Shown in pieces: positions 56,172 through 64,000 of a stretch of 64,000 nt of DNA (the stretch's first letter is position 1; every line of letters starts with the position of its first letter). Origin of the DNA: Yanghanlia caeni (GTDB taxonomy: Bacteria; Pseudomonadota; Gammaproteobacteria; Burkholderiales; Burkholderiaceae_B). The translations under genes and the position numbers were made by a program. The stretch lies in assembly GCA_030733815.1 (NCBI GenBank), contig JAUZQE010000008.1, positions 32,977-96,976 of the forward strand, in the 5' to 3' direction. The notes under the pieces are model-generated. The model worked only from the letters and a program-made list of their open reading frames with translations. It did not search any database and had not been told where the DNA came from.

Positions 56172-56939
56172 TCAGGCCACGGGCCAGTCGTGACGTTCGC
56201 GGGGTGTACCGGCCGAATCGTACGTGATTTCGCTGAAAATGCCGCTACCCTGCGCGTTCAGCGCAATGATCGTCGAGCAGCGCGTGCCGTATTCGGGGCT
56301 GACGATGAACACGCTGCTCAACAGCCGTTCCATTTCCAGTGGCAGGCCTGTTTCGGGCAGGTGATCGTCTTCGGGCTGCACGCCGTCGCGCAGGACGTCG
56401 TACACCGGTTCCAGCTGCATTGTTCCGTTTTCGGGCAGCAGCGCATCAAGGCGGGTGCGTAGCCGTTCCACCTTGGGCCAGGGGGTGTCCAGCGCGTGAT
56501 TCGACAGGGCGTAACGCCCCTGCGCCAGTGTCACGGGGCCCGTGCTGGCGGCATGGTTGCCCACATACCAGGCTTGCGCGCCTTCCCCCACGATCAGGTT
56601 GAAGCCGTTGTACTGGCCGGACCGGGCGTGTACGTCGGCAATATAGGTTTCGGCGGGCATGTCGCCCCGCAGGAAGCCGCTGACCAGCTCGCCCCGGCTC
56701 AATGCATCGTCGCGATGGGATCTGGGGTCACGGAAATTGGTCAGAAGCGCCCAGCGGTGCCCGCGGCTCAGGCCCAGCCAGGTGCCCCCGGCGGTAAGGT
56801 CGCGACCTGCAATGACGTGAGGCGCTTCCGGCCAGGGGCCGGCGGGCAGAGCGGGGCGGGCGTGAAACTCATCGCGGTTGGCGGCGATGAACACGGGCCA
56901 TTTGGGGTCGGCCCCCAGGCTCAGGTAAGCAATGCACAT
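56172..56939 (-). CDS. NRDE-family (TANGO2-like) protein
   Basis: Protein of 255 aa with the family's N-terminal MCIAYLSL, the NRDE box in ANRDEFHARPALPAGPW (about 21), GGTWLGLSRGHRWALLTNFRD, and YNGFNLIVG. The Cys at position 2 is the predicted N-terminal nucleophile typical of Ntn-hydrolase folds. Homologues include eukaryotic TANGO2, linked to heme or lipid handling; the bacterial role is unsettled. ATG 56939 is fixed by the Met-Cys start. It lies four bases downstream of the PBP7-type gene. Confidence 0.9.
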   Translation of the reverse strand: MCIAYLSLGADPKWPVFIAANRDEFHARPALPAGPWPEAPHVIAGRDLTAGGTWLGLSRGHRWALLTNFRDPRSHRDDALSRGELVSGFLRGDMPAETYIADVHARSGQYNGFNLIVGEGAQAWYVGNHAASTGPVTLAQGRYALSNHALDTPWPKVERLRTRLDALLPENGTMQLEPVYDVLRDGVQPEDDHLPETGLPLEMERLLSSVFIVSPEYGTRCSTIIALNAQGSGIFSEITYDSAGTPRERHDWPVA

Positions 56940-56943
56940 GTGT

Positions 56944-57858
56944 TCAGGAACCGGTCGCAGCCAGTGCCAGGGTCTGGCCTGCCGTTTCCACCAGTTTACG
57001 GATGCGCACCGCATCACCGATGCGCGAATAGCTGCCGCTGGAGTTGAGCAGCACGATCGCCACATCGCGGGCGTCGATGCGCGTGAGCATGACGAGGCAG
57101 CGGCCCGCTTCGTTGATGAAGCCGGTTTTGGAGATCAGGATTTCCCAGTCATCGCGTTTGACCAGCCGGTTGGTGTTGTTGTAGGTGAGGCGGCGCCCCC
57201 GGCCCAGGTCAAAGACCTCGGTGTCGTCGGTGGCGTAGTCGCGAATGAGCGGGTGCCGGCTGGCCGCGCGCAGCAGCTTGACCAGGTCGCGCGAAGTGGC
57301 CACGTTCTCGCTGGATAGCCCCGTGGGCTCGACAAACCGGCTATGGCGCATGCCCAGGGCGCGTGCCTTGTCGTTCATGGCGCGCACGAACGCGGGCATG
57401 CCGCCCGGGAAATGGCGCCCCAACGCATGGGCCGCCCGGTTTTCAGACGACATCAGGGCCAGGTGCAGCATTTCACCGCGTGTCAGGCGCGTGCCCACGG
57501 CCAGGCGCGAACGCGAGTTGCGCATGCGGTCGATGTCATCGTCGCTGATGGTGAGCACTTCATCCATGGGCAAGCCCGATTCCACCACCACCAGCGCCGT
57601 CATGAGCTTGGAGATCGAGGCAATGGGGCGCAGATCGTCGCTGTTCTTTTCGTACAGAACGGCTTCTTCGTCGAGATCGAACACCAGTGCCACTTCGGAA
57701 CGCAGCGCCGCTTCGAGTGCTGCACCGCCGGATTCGGCCCGAGCACCCGGCGAGGTTGCCAGCGCGGTAAGCGCAGCCGCGCCGAGCAGACAATGGAGAG
57801 CGACTCGTGATAGAGGGGCGGGCAGACGGAACATGGCAGGCATCGCGGCAGGCAGCAA
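56944..57858 (-). CDS. pbpG: D-alanyl-D-alanine endopeptidase (PBP7 type)
   Basis: Low-molecular-mass penicillin-binding protein (up to 304 aa). The signal peptide ends near GARAES (residue about 41). The three active-site motifs are intact: SISK (about 81), SEN (about 138) and KTG (about 246). It cleaves peptidoglycan cross-links in the periplasm. The start could be 57858, 57843 or 57834; all give a signal peptide. Length and the lack of a C-terminal amphipathic helix favour PBP7 over PBP5. Confidence 0.9.
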   Translation of the reverse strand: MLPAAMPAMFRLPAPLSRVALHCLLGAAALTALATSPGARAESGGAALEAALRSEVALVFDLDEEAVLYEKNSDDLRPIASISKLMTALVVVESGLPMDEVLTISDDDIDRMRNSRSRLAVGTRLTRGEMLHLALMSSENRAAHALGRHFPGGMPAFVRAMNDKARALGMRHSRFVEPTGLSSENVATSRDLVKLLRAASRHPLIRDYATDDTEVFDLGRGRRLTYNNTNRLVKRDDWEILISKTGFINEAGRCLVMLTRIDARDVAIVLLNSSGSYSRIGDAVRIRKLVETAGQTLALAATGS

Positions 57859-57915
57859 TGCTGTGGATAGTAGCAGAAAAATTCGATTAATTAATAGCTT
57901 ACGGGCACTATTTAA

Positions 57916-59181
57916 TTATTTTTTTAAGAGTTGGGCCCGTGCCTTCAGAATCAGTATGGAAATAATGGCCAGATTCAGGGCATTCCAGCCGATGCCGTGC
58001 ACGAAGGCCGCATCATAGTCGCCCGTGAGGTCGTACAGCGCGCCGCCCGCCCAGCCACCCAGCGCCATGCCCAGCAGTGTGGCCATGAGCACCGTACCGG
58101 TGCGTGTGCCGGCCTGGTCGGCGGCGAAGTATTCGCGCACGATGAGCGCATAGGCGGGGATGATGCCACCCTGAAAGAGACCGAACAGCCCTGAGACCAC
58201 GTACAGCGACACCAGGCCCGAGCTGTTCAGGAAAAGGACCAGCGCCACACCTTGCAGCAGTGAACCCAGCCAAAGGGTGCGCAGGCCGCCGATGTGATCG
58301 GAGATCCAGCCGGACACCAGGCGGCTCACGACACCCAACCCGAGCATGAGGGCCAGCATCTCGGCGCCGCGCGCGAGATTGAAGCCCAGGTCGCCGCATA
58401 GCGCCACGATATGCACCTGCGGCATGGCCATGGCCACGCAGCAGGCCACGCCCGCTACCGAGAGCAGGCCTTGCAGGGCCGTTGGCGACATGCCCAGGGG
58501 CCGGGATGGGTCGGACGCGTCGATCTCCCGCCGGTGCCGTGCCTCGGTGTCGCGCGACTGGGCCTGCCCCGAAAGCGGCAGATTGGGCGGTGAGCGGCGA
58601 TACAGCAACAACAGGGGCAGCATGGTGAGCAGGCAGGCTGCACCCATGCCAACGTAGGTGGCGCGCCAGCCATCGGTCTGCATGAAATGCTGCACGATGG
58701 GGGGCCACACGGCACCGGCCAGATAGTTGCCGCTCATGCAGATCGATAGCGCGATGCCGCGACGCCGGTCGAACCACAGGCCGGCGTCGGCCACCAGCGG
58801 CGCAAACGTGGCAGCGGTACCCAGCGTGCCGACGATCAGGCCGTGTGCCAGCGTGAAGCTCCAGATGCCGGGTGCGCTGCCGGCCAGGGCATAGCCGATG
58901 GCCAGGCCCGCAATGCCCAGCATGATCGGCACGATGACACCAAAGCGGTCGGAAAGGCGCCCCATGAGCACACCACCCAGCCCGAAGCCGACCATCGTCA
59001 CGGTATAGGGCAGTGCGGCCATGGAGCGTGATACGCCGAATTCCGCCTGCACGGCCGGCAGCATCACGGTAATGGCATACATGCCCGAGCCGCCCAGCGT
59101 CATGAGGATGAGCGAGGCGACCAGACGTGCCCAGGCGTAGGGGCTTTCTCGCAGGGAAGCAGGCGACACGCTGGCGGGCAT
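57916..59181 (-). CDS. MFS transporter (monocarboxylate-like)
   Basis: Major facilitator protein (421 aa) with about 12 hydrophobic helices. The loop 2-3 motif is GGVLMGRLSDRFGVIVPIMLG (about 65), and the half repeat is GLGVVSRLVSGWISDHIGGLR (about 270). The central loop (about 195-225) is charged. Such members carry small carboxylates, but no substrate can be assigned. ATG 59181 has GGAG seven bases before it; TTG 59199 is an alternative. Confidence 0.88.
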   Translation of the reverse strand: MPASVSPASLRESPYAWARLVASLILMTLGGSGMYAITVMLPAVQAEFGVSRSMAALPYTVTMVGFGLGGVLMGRLSDRFGVIVPIMLGIAGLAIGYALAGSAPGIWSFTLAHGLIVGTLGTAATFAPLVADAGLWFDRRRGIALSICMSGNYLAGAVWPPIVQHFMQTDGWRATYVGMGAACLLTMLPLLLLYRRSPPNLPLSGQAQSRDTEARHRREIDASDPSRPLGMSPTALQGLLSVAGVACCVAMAMPQVHIVALCGDLGFNLARGAEMLALMLGLGVVSRLVSGWISDHIGGLRTLWLGSLLQGVALVLFLNSSGLVSLYVVSGLFGLFQGGIIPAYALIVREYFAADQAGTRTGTVLMATLLGMALGGWAGGALYDLTGDYDAAFVHGIGWNALNLAIISILILKARAQLLKK

Positions 59182-59291
59182 GGAGTGCTCCAGACTCAAA
59201 GAAGCAGAGCATACCTGCTTACGTGGCGCCCGGGTATGCGAGGCATCACTGCCTCGTTGTTGGGGCGTCAGCGCTCAGCGCGGAGCCGGAG

Positions 59292-59797
59292 TCACGATTT
59301 CCCGGTGGTCTTGTCGCGATAGCGAAGCACGCTGATCGCGCCGTTTTCCTCGATGTAGGCCCGGCGCACTTCCGACAGGTCGTTGATGCCCTGCAGGCGC
59401 AGTTCCGACATGAGCTCCGGTTCGGTGATGTACTCGCGCCGCATCGAGCGGCGCTGCATGACACCGTTGCGCACCAGGCAGATGCGATCGGGCGAAAGAA
59501 GTGGACGGGTGAACGGAAAAAAATAGGCGAGCCGGTCGTTGCAGACGCTCCAGAAAAAGAGCGTGCCCACCAGCACCATGCCTTCGCCCACCGATTCGTA
59601 CTGGGCGACCATTCCGTTGGATGCCGCTTCGGCGATCAGCACCATGAGCAAAATGCTGGTCATGCCCAGGGAGCCCAGATCGCGGCGCCCGGCGAGGCGC
59701 AGCGCAACGAAAATGAACAGTACATCAGCGAGCCGCGTATGAACAGCTCAAGCGGCGCCACCTCGAAACGAAACAGCGCGTCCCACTGCACGTCCAT
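59292..59797 (-). pseudogene. DUF421/YetF-family membrane protein, frameshifted
   Basis: Two overlapping frames together make a DUF421 protein. The first (start ATG 59797, MDVQWDALFRFEVAPLELF) reads to GSLMY, then loses homology. The second resumes with ALRLAGRRDLGSLGMTSILL (second part from about 59720) and runs to the stop at 59292, including VLIAEAASNGMVAQ and the C-terminal DUF421 domain with LRLQGINDLSEVRRAYIEENG. A single-base deletion near 59728 explains it. It may be a true pseudogene or an assembly error; the rest is intact. Function of the family is unknown. Confidence 0.8.
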
Positions 59798-59899
59798 GCC
59801 TGTGTCTCCGTGCCCGTATGGCCTCTGGGGCTTTGAGGCAGGCAAATTGCGTACCGGTATGTACCCACCACTTGGCTACGGTGTAGGCTTGTCAGGGGT

Positions 59900-60214
59900 T
59901 CATACCTCCGCCAGTCGCTTCATGGTGTCGGGAAACTTCTGGACCAGACGGATTAGCAGGGCAGCTTGGGCGTTGGGCTTGGCACGACCCTGTTCCCAGT
60001 TCTCCAGAGTACGTGGGTTGGTGCGCAGGTAGCGTGCAAACACAGGGCGCGATAGGTTCAGGCGCTCGCGCAGCGCCGTCAGTTCGGCTGCGGTTACCTC
60101 CGGTGCGGGGTTGATTTCTACCTCGTGCGTACGCAGTGTTTGCTTACCGGCGCGTGCGTTCGCCAGGGCGTCGAAGCCCTCAGTGATTTCTGAAAACAGG
60201 TTCCGCTTTTTCAT
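59900..60214 (-). CDS. HigA-like antitoxin (XRE helix-turn-helix)
   Basis: Antitoxin of 104 aa. The helix-turn-helix lies at about 40-95 (TAAELTALRERLNLSRPVFARYLRTNPRTLENWEQGRAKPNAQAALLI). The N-terminal 40 residues probably contact the toxin. The ATG overlaps the toxin stop by four bases. The toxin-first order and protein types fit HigBA (RelE superfamily). It should repress its own promoter through the dyad at 60559-60577. Confidence 0.88.
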   Translation of the reverse strand: MKKRNLFSEITEGFDALANARAGKQTLRTHEVEINPAPEVTAAELTALRERLNLSRPVFARYLRTNPRTLENWEQGRAKPNAQAALLIRLVQKFPDTMKRLAEV

Positions 60215-60549
60215 CGCCTCGCCTCCAATTCTACTTTCAACATACCCTTGAGCGCCTTCTTCTCGTCGGGATTCAAATCGGCCATTTCGTCCTTGTCGTA
60301 CAGGGTGAAAAGCCAAAACTGCGAGCCACCGTCCCACCAGTAATAGATCACTCGCAAACCACCGCGTTTGCCCTTGCCTCGGCGCGGGTCACCGTGCCGC
60401 AGCTTGCGCAGGCCGCCCGTACCCTCTATGACGTCGCCAGCCTCTGGATTTTTCATCATGACGACTTGCAGGCCACGAAAATCCTCGTCGTTCAGGTAAT
60501 CGGCCCGGTAACGGGTGAAGGCGGGTAGTTCAACGAAGGTGGCTTTCAT
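60211..60549 (-). CDS. HigB/RelE-like toxin
   Basis: Toxin of 112 aa of the RelE/HigB superfamily, members of which cut mRNA on the ribosome. The segments RYRADYLNDEDFRGLQVVMMKNPEAGDVI, GLRKLRHGDPRRGKGKRGG-like basic loop, and VIYYWWDGGSQFWLFTLYDKDE are characteristic. Start ATG 60549; MRIIWV upstream would lie inside the promoter -10 region. It precedes the antitoxin gene. Activity is inferred from the family. Confidence 0.88.
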   Translation of the reverse strand: MKATFVELPAFTRYRADYLNDEDFRGLQVVMMKNPEAGDVIEGTGGLRKLRHGDPRRGKGKRGGLRVIYYWWDGGSQFWLFTLYDKDEMADLNPDEKKALKGMLKVELEARR

Positions 60550-60556
60550 CACCCAA

Positions 60557-60584
60557 ATTATACGCAACTTGCGTATATATTCAA
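60557..60584 (-). promoter_or_regulatory. Promoter and operator of the HigBA-like pair
   Basis: Minus strand TTGAAT (60584-60579), 16 bases, TATAAT (60562-60557). Between and overlapping the boxes lies the perfect dyad TATACGCAA, C, TTGCGTATA (60559-60577). Binding of the HTH antitoxin there would block the promoter. The -10 is eight bases from the toxin ATG, so the mRNA may be leaderless or nearly so. Confidence 0.78.
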
Positions 60585-60602
60585 TGGTGGCTATGTAGTC
60601 GG

Positions 60603-60623
60603 AGCTGAATAATTCAGCTTTTT
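60603..60623 (+). terminator. Hairpin with T-run beside the toxin-antitoxin promoter
   Basis: AGCTGAAT, A, ATTCAGCT followed by TTTT. No plus-strand gene precedes it. It may insulate the toxin promoter or mark the edge of the IS5 remnant. Confidence 0.4.
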
Positions 60624-60642
60624 CGTCAATGGAAGGCGGTGC

Positions 60643-61055
60643 TCACGCCGCCATTCGATGTTTTTCATTCAGTCCGCCCGTCAACCACACCAGCATCAAG
60701 GCGTAAAAAAGCCGCAGCCGGCGCAGCAGCAGGCGAATGTTGTGGCCGGCGCCACACAGAATGGCATGGATGGCGTCGCCGAGCCGACCCTTGAGCCAGT
60801 TTCTGTCCAGCTTTCCGTCCGATTTCATGTGGCCAATCGTCGGTTCAATCGCGCTTCGGCGTTTGATCATTGCTTTCAGTCCTTTGGTGATGCCTCGGCG
60901 CTGGCCTGACCGCAGTATTCGGGTGCCCGGCACCTCCATACCCCGATACCCTCGGTCAACAACGGCCGTATGAATGGGCGTGTCGCTCAGAATGCCAGCC
61001 TGCTCCAAGGCTTCGGGCAATGTGTGACCATCGTAAGGATTGCCAGGCATGGAAC
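60643..61055 (-). pseudogene. IS5-family transposase, C-terminal remnant
   Basis: Last about 137 codons of an IS5-family transposase. Features are PGNPYDGHTLPEALEQAG, TAVVDRGYRGMEV (an active-site Asp), and RRSAIEPTIGHMKSDGKLDRNWLKGRLGD with the catalytic Glu and downstream Lys. The gene is cut at its upstream side by the end of an IS66 element at 61056. The missing N-terminal half is not found in the 77 bases beyond the far end of that element. No intact IS5 ends were recognised. Confidence 0.85.
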
Positions 61056-61116
61056 GTAAGTGCGCCATAAACCCCATGGTTCTGTGCTGTACGGGTAGAC
61101 GATATAGTTTTGATTC

Positions 61117-61422
61117 TCAGAGATTGGATTTGCGCAGTAGCTCCGGCGAGACGTTCCACCGTTGATTGTCGTCCGTGCAAACGCTTACCGTCTTTTTATT
61201 CAACCGCAGGACCGTGCCATGTTTCTCTGTACCGTCGCTGGCTGTGAAGCAGATCCGGTCGCCCTGGGCGAAGCGGGCCAACTGCACCGTGCTTCTGGCC
61301 TGCGCGAGCAGGTTCAGCCGTTCGACCACCATGCGGTTCAGGTACACCAGATCGGCTTCACTCATATGGCGCAATGCCTCGGTGAACAACTCACGATCCA
61401 GAAGGGTTTTATTATTCGTCAT
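61117..61422 (-). CDS. IS66-borne passenger protein of unknown function
   Basis: ORF of 101 aa, 24 bases after tnpC and inside the inverted repeats. The N-terminal half is helical (LFTEALRHMSEADLVYLNRMVVERLNLLAQA) and the C-terminal half looks like a small SH3/KOW-type barrel (RFAQGDRICFTASDGTEKHGTVLRLNKKTVSV). That layout suggests nucleic-acid contact, but no function is known to me. It is not part of the tnpABC core. It may help transposition or be cargo. Confidence 0.6.
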   Translation of the reverse strand: MTNNKTLLDRELFTEALRHMSEADLVYLNRMVVERLNLLAQARSTVQLARFAQGDRICFTASDGTEKHGTVLRLNKKTVSVCTDDNQRWNVSPELLRKSNL

Positions 61423-61446
61423 GCCTGTCGGGAAGCGTTCCCACCG

Positions 61447-63144
61447 TTACGCTTGTCTCAGTGTGTCGTCCACCGGTATCCCCTCAACGGCCTCTACCGC
61501 CAGGGTTTCCAGATCCAGGTTCCACGGCAAAAGCGCTTCGTACTCATCCGCCGTCTTGGCATGGGGCAACTCCCGCAGCACTTTTCGCAGCCACGTATAG
61601 GGTTCGCGCCCATTGGCCTTGGCCGTTTCCACCAACGAGTAGATCAAGGCGCTGGCCTGTGCGCCGGCCGGGCTCTCGCTGAACAACCAGGCTTTTCGTC
61701 CCACCACGAAGGGGCGGATGGCGTTCTCGCAGCGGTTGTTGTCGATCGGCAGATCGCCACGTTCGACGTAGCGCGTCAGCTTGCTCCAGTATTTGTCCAG
61801 GTAAGCCAGTGCCTTGCCCAGGGCCAAGCTGGGCACCACCTGCGGGCGGGTCTTGTCCAGCCAGTCACGCAATTGCGCCAGAACCGGCACGCTTTGGGCC
61901 TGGCGGGCGGCGTAGCGTTGTGCATCGGTCGCGTCCTTGAGTTCACGTTCGATACCGTACAGCTTGCCAATCAGCGTGATCGCCTCATCGGCCCGGCTGC
62001 GTTTGCCCTTGCCCTGCGCCTTGATGGCATCGACGAAGCCCCGGCGTGCATGCGCCCAGCACACCAGGTGTTCAACGCCATCGCCTCGGCCCACCGCGTT
62101 GTAGCCCTCGTAGCCATCGGTCATCAGATGACCACGCCAGCCTTCGAGCAGACGCAGCGGCACCTGCCCGGAACGGCTCGCGTCGTAGTCATAGATCACC
62201 ACCGGCCTGTCGGGCGGCCCGCCCGTCTGCACCCACATGTACGAGTTCGAACTGGCCGCTTTACCCGGCTCCCTCAACACCTGTACCGTGGTCTCGTCCA
62301 TATGAATGATCGGGCTGGCCAGCAGATGGTCGCGCAGCAGATTGTGCAGGGGCTGCAAGGCCCGCGCCGAGCCGATTACCCACCGTGCCAGCGTCTGGCG
62401 CGGCACTGTGACACCGCTTCTGGCCAGGACGTGCTCGAAGCGCGCCAGCGGCAGACCATCGACATATTTCACCGTCAGCAACATCGCCAGCAGGTCACCG
62501 CTGGCATTGCTCTTGGGCAGCACCTGTGCGGGTACGGGCGCGGTGACCGGCGCCGCATCGCCGCCCGGGCAGGCGTAGCGCTTACGGATATGGCGCAGCA
62601 CCCGTATCTGCATCGGAATAATGTCCAGCTGTTCGCTGATGTCCTGGCCGATCTCCACCCTGGGCGTACCGCAGGCGCAGGCACGTTCAGCTTCAGGGAG
62701 GTCATGCACGATGTCGATACGAGGTAGCGCTATGGGCAGCGGGGTGCGCTTGCCACGGGCAACCGGCTTGTGCGGTGTGGGTGCCTGAAGCGAAGCCGGC
62801 GGCAACGGGACCACGTCATCGGCCTCGGTCGTATCGGCGGCTTGGGTGTCGGCCTCGTCAAACAGCCGGAACTGTGCCGACAGCTCACTGCTGCGCCCGA
62901 ACTGGCGACGCCGGCTCAGGACAATTTGCTCGAACAGTTCCTGGATACGGGCGATCAGCTTGGCGTCGTACTCCCCCTGCAACTGCTCACGCACCTGGGC
63001 CTGGATCTGTTCGTGCATCTGTGCTTGAACCTGGGCCTGCATATCCTGCAACAGGCGTCGCATCGCCTCGGGCGGCGCCACGATGCCGTAGCGGGCGGGG
63101 TCAATCTGCACAGGAGCGACGGGCAGGGAACTCATGCCCGTCAT
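61447..63144 (-). CDS. tnpC: IS66 transposase TnpC
   Basis: DDE transposase (565 aa). An N-terminal coiled coil (about 30-75, Gln/Glu-rich) is followed by a zinc-binding segment with ERACACGTPRVEIGQ and RYACPGG, then the catalytic core: HMDETTVQ, MTDGYEGYN and NNRCENAIRPFVVGRKAWLF supplying Asp, Asp and Glu. The C-terminal domain is the IS66 C-tail with LPHAKTADEYEALLPWNL. It appears intact. Confidence 0.94.
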   Translation of the reverse strand: MTGMSSLPVAPVQIDPARYGIVAPPEAMRRLLQDMQAQVQAQMHEQIQAQVREQLQGEYDAKLIARIQELFEQIVLSRRRQFGRSSELSAQFRLFDEADTQAADTTEADDVVPLPPASLQAPTPHKPVARGKRTPLPIALPRIDIVHDLPEAERACACGTPRVEIGQDISEQLDIIPMQIRVLRHIRKRYACPGGDAAPVTAPVPAQVLPKSNASGDLLAMLLTVKYVDGLPLARFEHVLARSGVTVPRQTLARWVIGSARALQPLHNLLRDHLLASPIIHMDETTVQVLREPGKAASSNSYMWVQTGGPPDRPVVIYDYDASRSGQVPLRLLEGWRGHLMTDGYEGYNAVGRGDGVEHLVCWAHARRGFVDAIKAQGKGKRSRADEAITLIGKLYGIERELKDATDAQRYAARQAQSVPVLAQLRDWLDKTRPQVVPSLALGKALAYLDKYWSKLTRYVERGDLPIDNNRCENAIRPFVVGRKAWLFSESPAGAQASALIYSLVETAKANGREPYTWLRKVLRELPHAKTADEYEALLPWNLDLETLAVEAVEGIPVDDTLRQA

Positions 63145-63159
63145 TCTACCGTTTATGCC

Positions 63160-63519
63160 CTATGTCGTGGCCGCATAATGCAAGGTTTTATGCGGCTGAT
63201 GCGCCCATAAATCAAAGCCTTCAAGCAGCCATTCCAGTTCCTGCAAACTCAACCTGCAGGTCTGTTGATCCGCATCCAGCACCGGCCAGGCAAAGCGCTG
63301 TTTCTCCAGCCGTTTGTACCAGAGGCAGAAGCCGTTGCGATGCCAGTACAGTGCCTTGATCTTGTCGCGTTGACGGTTCACAAACACGAACAACGCATCA
63401 CCAAACAGGCTCATCTGCAACTCCTGCTCGACCAGCGCCGACAGTCCGCCAATGGACTTCCTGAAGTCCACTGGCTCCCGACACAGGTAGACGCTGCCAA
63501 TGCGGCTGCCCGGATGCAT
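63160..63519 (-). CDS. tnpB: IS66 accessory protein TnpB
   Basis: TnpB (119 aa), the IS66 Orf2 family protein required with TnpA for IS66 transposition. Recognisable parts are VYLCREPVDFRKSIGGLSALVE, FGDALFVFVNRQRDKIKALYWHRNGFCLWYKRLEKQRF and LSLQELEWLLEGFD. The ATG at 63519 overlaps the tnpA stop by one base. Unrelated to the TnpB of IS200/IS605 elements. Confidence 0.94.
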   Translation of the reverse strand: MHPGSRIGSVYLCREPVDFRKSIGGLSALVEQELQMSLFGDALFVFVNRQRDKIKALYWHRNGFCLWYKRLEKQRFAWPVLDADQQTCRLSLQELEWLLEGFDLWAHQPHKTLHYAATT

Positions 63520-63851
63520 CAGCGCACCTGCTGGCAGACCGCAGCGGCTACCTGCGCCAGCCAGGCACCCGGGGGCAATGTTGATAATTCCAATCGCACG
63601 CCCGGCGCCAGCCACAAGGTGCAACGCTGCCCTATGTGCGGCGGTTCGGGCAATTGCACGGCCACCAGTTGCGCCACTGCAGGATCGGCGGGCACCGCCG
63701 CCTGCGCCTTCAGCCGCCTGCGCCAGTAATACAGCGACGCTGCCGATAACGCCTCACGCCGCGCATAGGCTTGCACGCTGATGCCTTCGGCTTCTATCGC
63801 CGACAGATGCGTGGCCCAGTCCACCTGTTCTTCCATCGCAGTTTGCTCCAT
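63519..63851 (-). CDS. tnpA: IS66 accessory protein TnpA
   Basis: IS66 Orf1 protein (about 110 aa), HTH-type (ATHLSAIEAEGISVQAYARREALSAASLYYWRRRLKA). The ATG at 63851 is used; 63836 is an alternative. The C-terminal part GQRCTLWLAPGVRLELSTLPPGAWL is typical. It lies about 50 bases inside the left end of the element. Confidence 0.9.
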   Translation of the reverse strand: MEQTAMEEQVDWATHLSAIEAEGISVQAYARREALSAASLYYWRRRLKAQAAVPADPAVAQLVAVQLPEPPHIGQRCTLWLAPGVRLELSTLPPGAWLAQVAAAVCQQVR

Positions 63852-64000
63852 CAAAATGTTGATGGACTGAACTATGCGCCCTACGGAAGGAACACGGAAG
63901 AATGGGGTTTATGGTGCGCTTACTCTGTTTCATCTCCAGAGGAATCAGTCGTCCTCGTTCGTGCCCCAGATGGCCTGGGCTTTTTTTGATAAGGTCAGCA

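Larger units (their letters stand above)
61056..63923 (-). mobile_element. IS66-family insertion sequence with passenger gene
   Basis: Element of 2868 bp. The ends are 22-bp inverted repeats: the right end at 61056-61077 begins GTAAGTGCGCC and the left end at 63902-63923, read inward, begins GTAAGCGCACC; both continue ATAAACCCCAT (20 of 22 identical). Genes run tnpA, tnpB, tnpC and a 101-residue ORF, all minus. Bases flanking the ends differ (61048-61055 CATGGAAC, 63924-63931 TCTGTTTC), so the 8-bp target duplication expected for IS66 is absent. Confidence 0.88.

Noticed and set aside
63945..64000. Possible end of a minus-strand gene reading SKKAQAIWGTNEDD before a stop
   Set aside because: Only 17 codons lie in the window, too few to support a gene call.

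Overview
The window reads as a chromosomal segment of a GC-rich betaproteobacterium of the order Burkholderiales, most likely Alcaligenaceae. The evidence is the asd-fimV-truA-trpF order at the left end, two Bug-family periplasmic binding proteins, a PTS that keeps only EIIA, HPr and EI next to gshB, an SOS-type imuA-imuB-dnaE2 cassette, and protein sequences of betaproteobacterial type. The assignment rests on reading gene content and order; no database search was run. Layout, left to right: 1-6719 holds the end of asd, fimV, truA, an orphan TRAP DctQM pair and trpF. 6738-8894 is a minus-strand unit of a Bug protein, a Rid-family protein and a Crp/Fnr regulator with a perfect dyad at its start. 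9117-12421 holds a hydrolase, an HD phosphohydrolase and a Na/Pi symporter-like protein, followed by tRNA-Val(GAC). 12858-15598 is thrS-infC, with a threonine-rich leader peptide and an attenuator-like RNA in front of thrS and an AUC start codon on infC. 15610-23540 is a block (gshB, PTS, amtB-glnK, a lipoprotein, ubiK, yifB) that separates infC from its usual partners. 23803-28751 resumes that series with rpmI, rplT, pheS, pheT, ihfA and a MerR regulator, behind its own promoter and a tandem-repeat leader. 28796-34482 holds an ECF sigma/anti-sigma pair, a second Bug protein, an AtuA-like two-gene unit and a LysR regulator. 34495-41409 is a self-regulated Fe-S assembly operon (Rrf2 regulator, sufBCDSUT) and an OsmC protein. 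41425-45865 is a minus-strand curli locus (csgE, csgF, csgG, one long curlin, a CsgC-like ORF, a LuxR regulator). 46277-50226 holds tRNA-Pro(GGG), KtrA/KtrB, an old yellow enzyme and a YqeY protein. 50262-55418 is imuA-imuB-dnaE2 under a LexA box. 55508-59797 holds an esterase, an NRDE protein, a PBP7-type peptidase, an MFS transporter and a frameshifted DUF421 gene. 59900-63923 is mobile or accessory: a HigBA-like toxin-antitoxin pair, an IS5 transposase remnant, and an IS66 element with a passenger gene abutting it. The most interesting regulatory structure is upstream of thrS. A 15-residue ORF with five Thr codons (three in a row) lies before a strong terminator hairpin, and the segments between them can form the classic 1:2, 2:3 and 3:4 alternative pairings. 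That would make thrS, and probably infC, subject to ribosome-mediated attenuation by threonyl-tRNA supply. Other themes are dedicated operators inside promoters (suf, higBA, the Crp/Fnr gene, imuA), a sigma-54/NtrC-type promoter for glnK-amtB, and a curli locus with a single nine-repeat curlin gene flanked by stem-loops.
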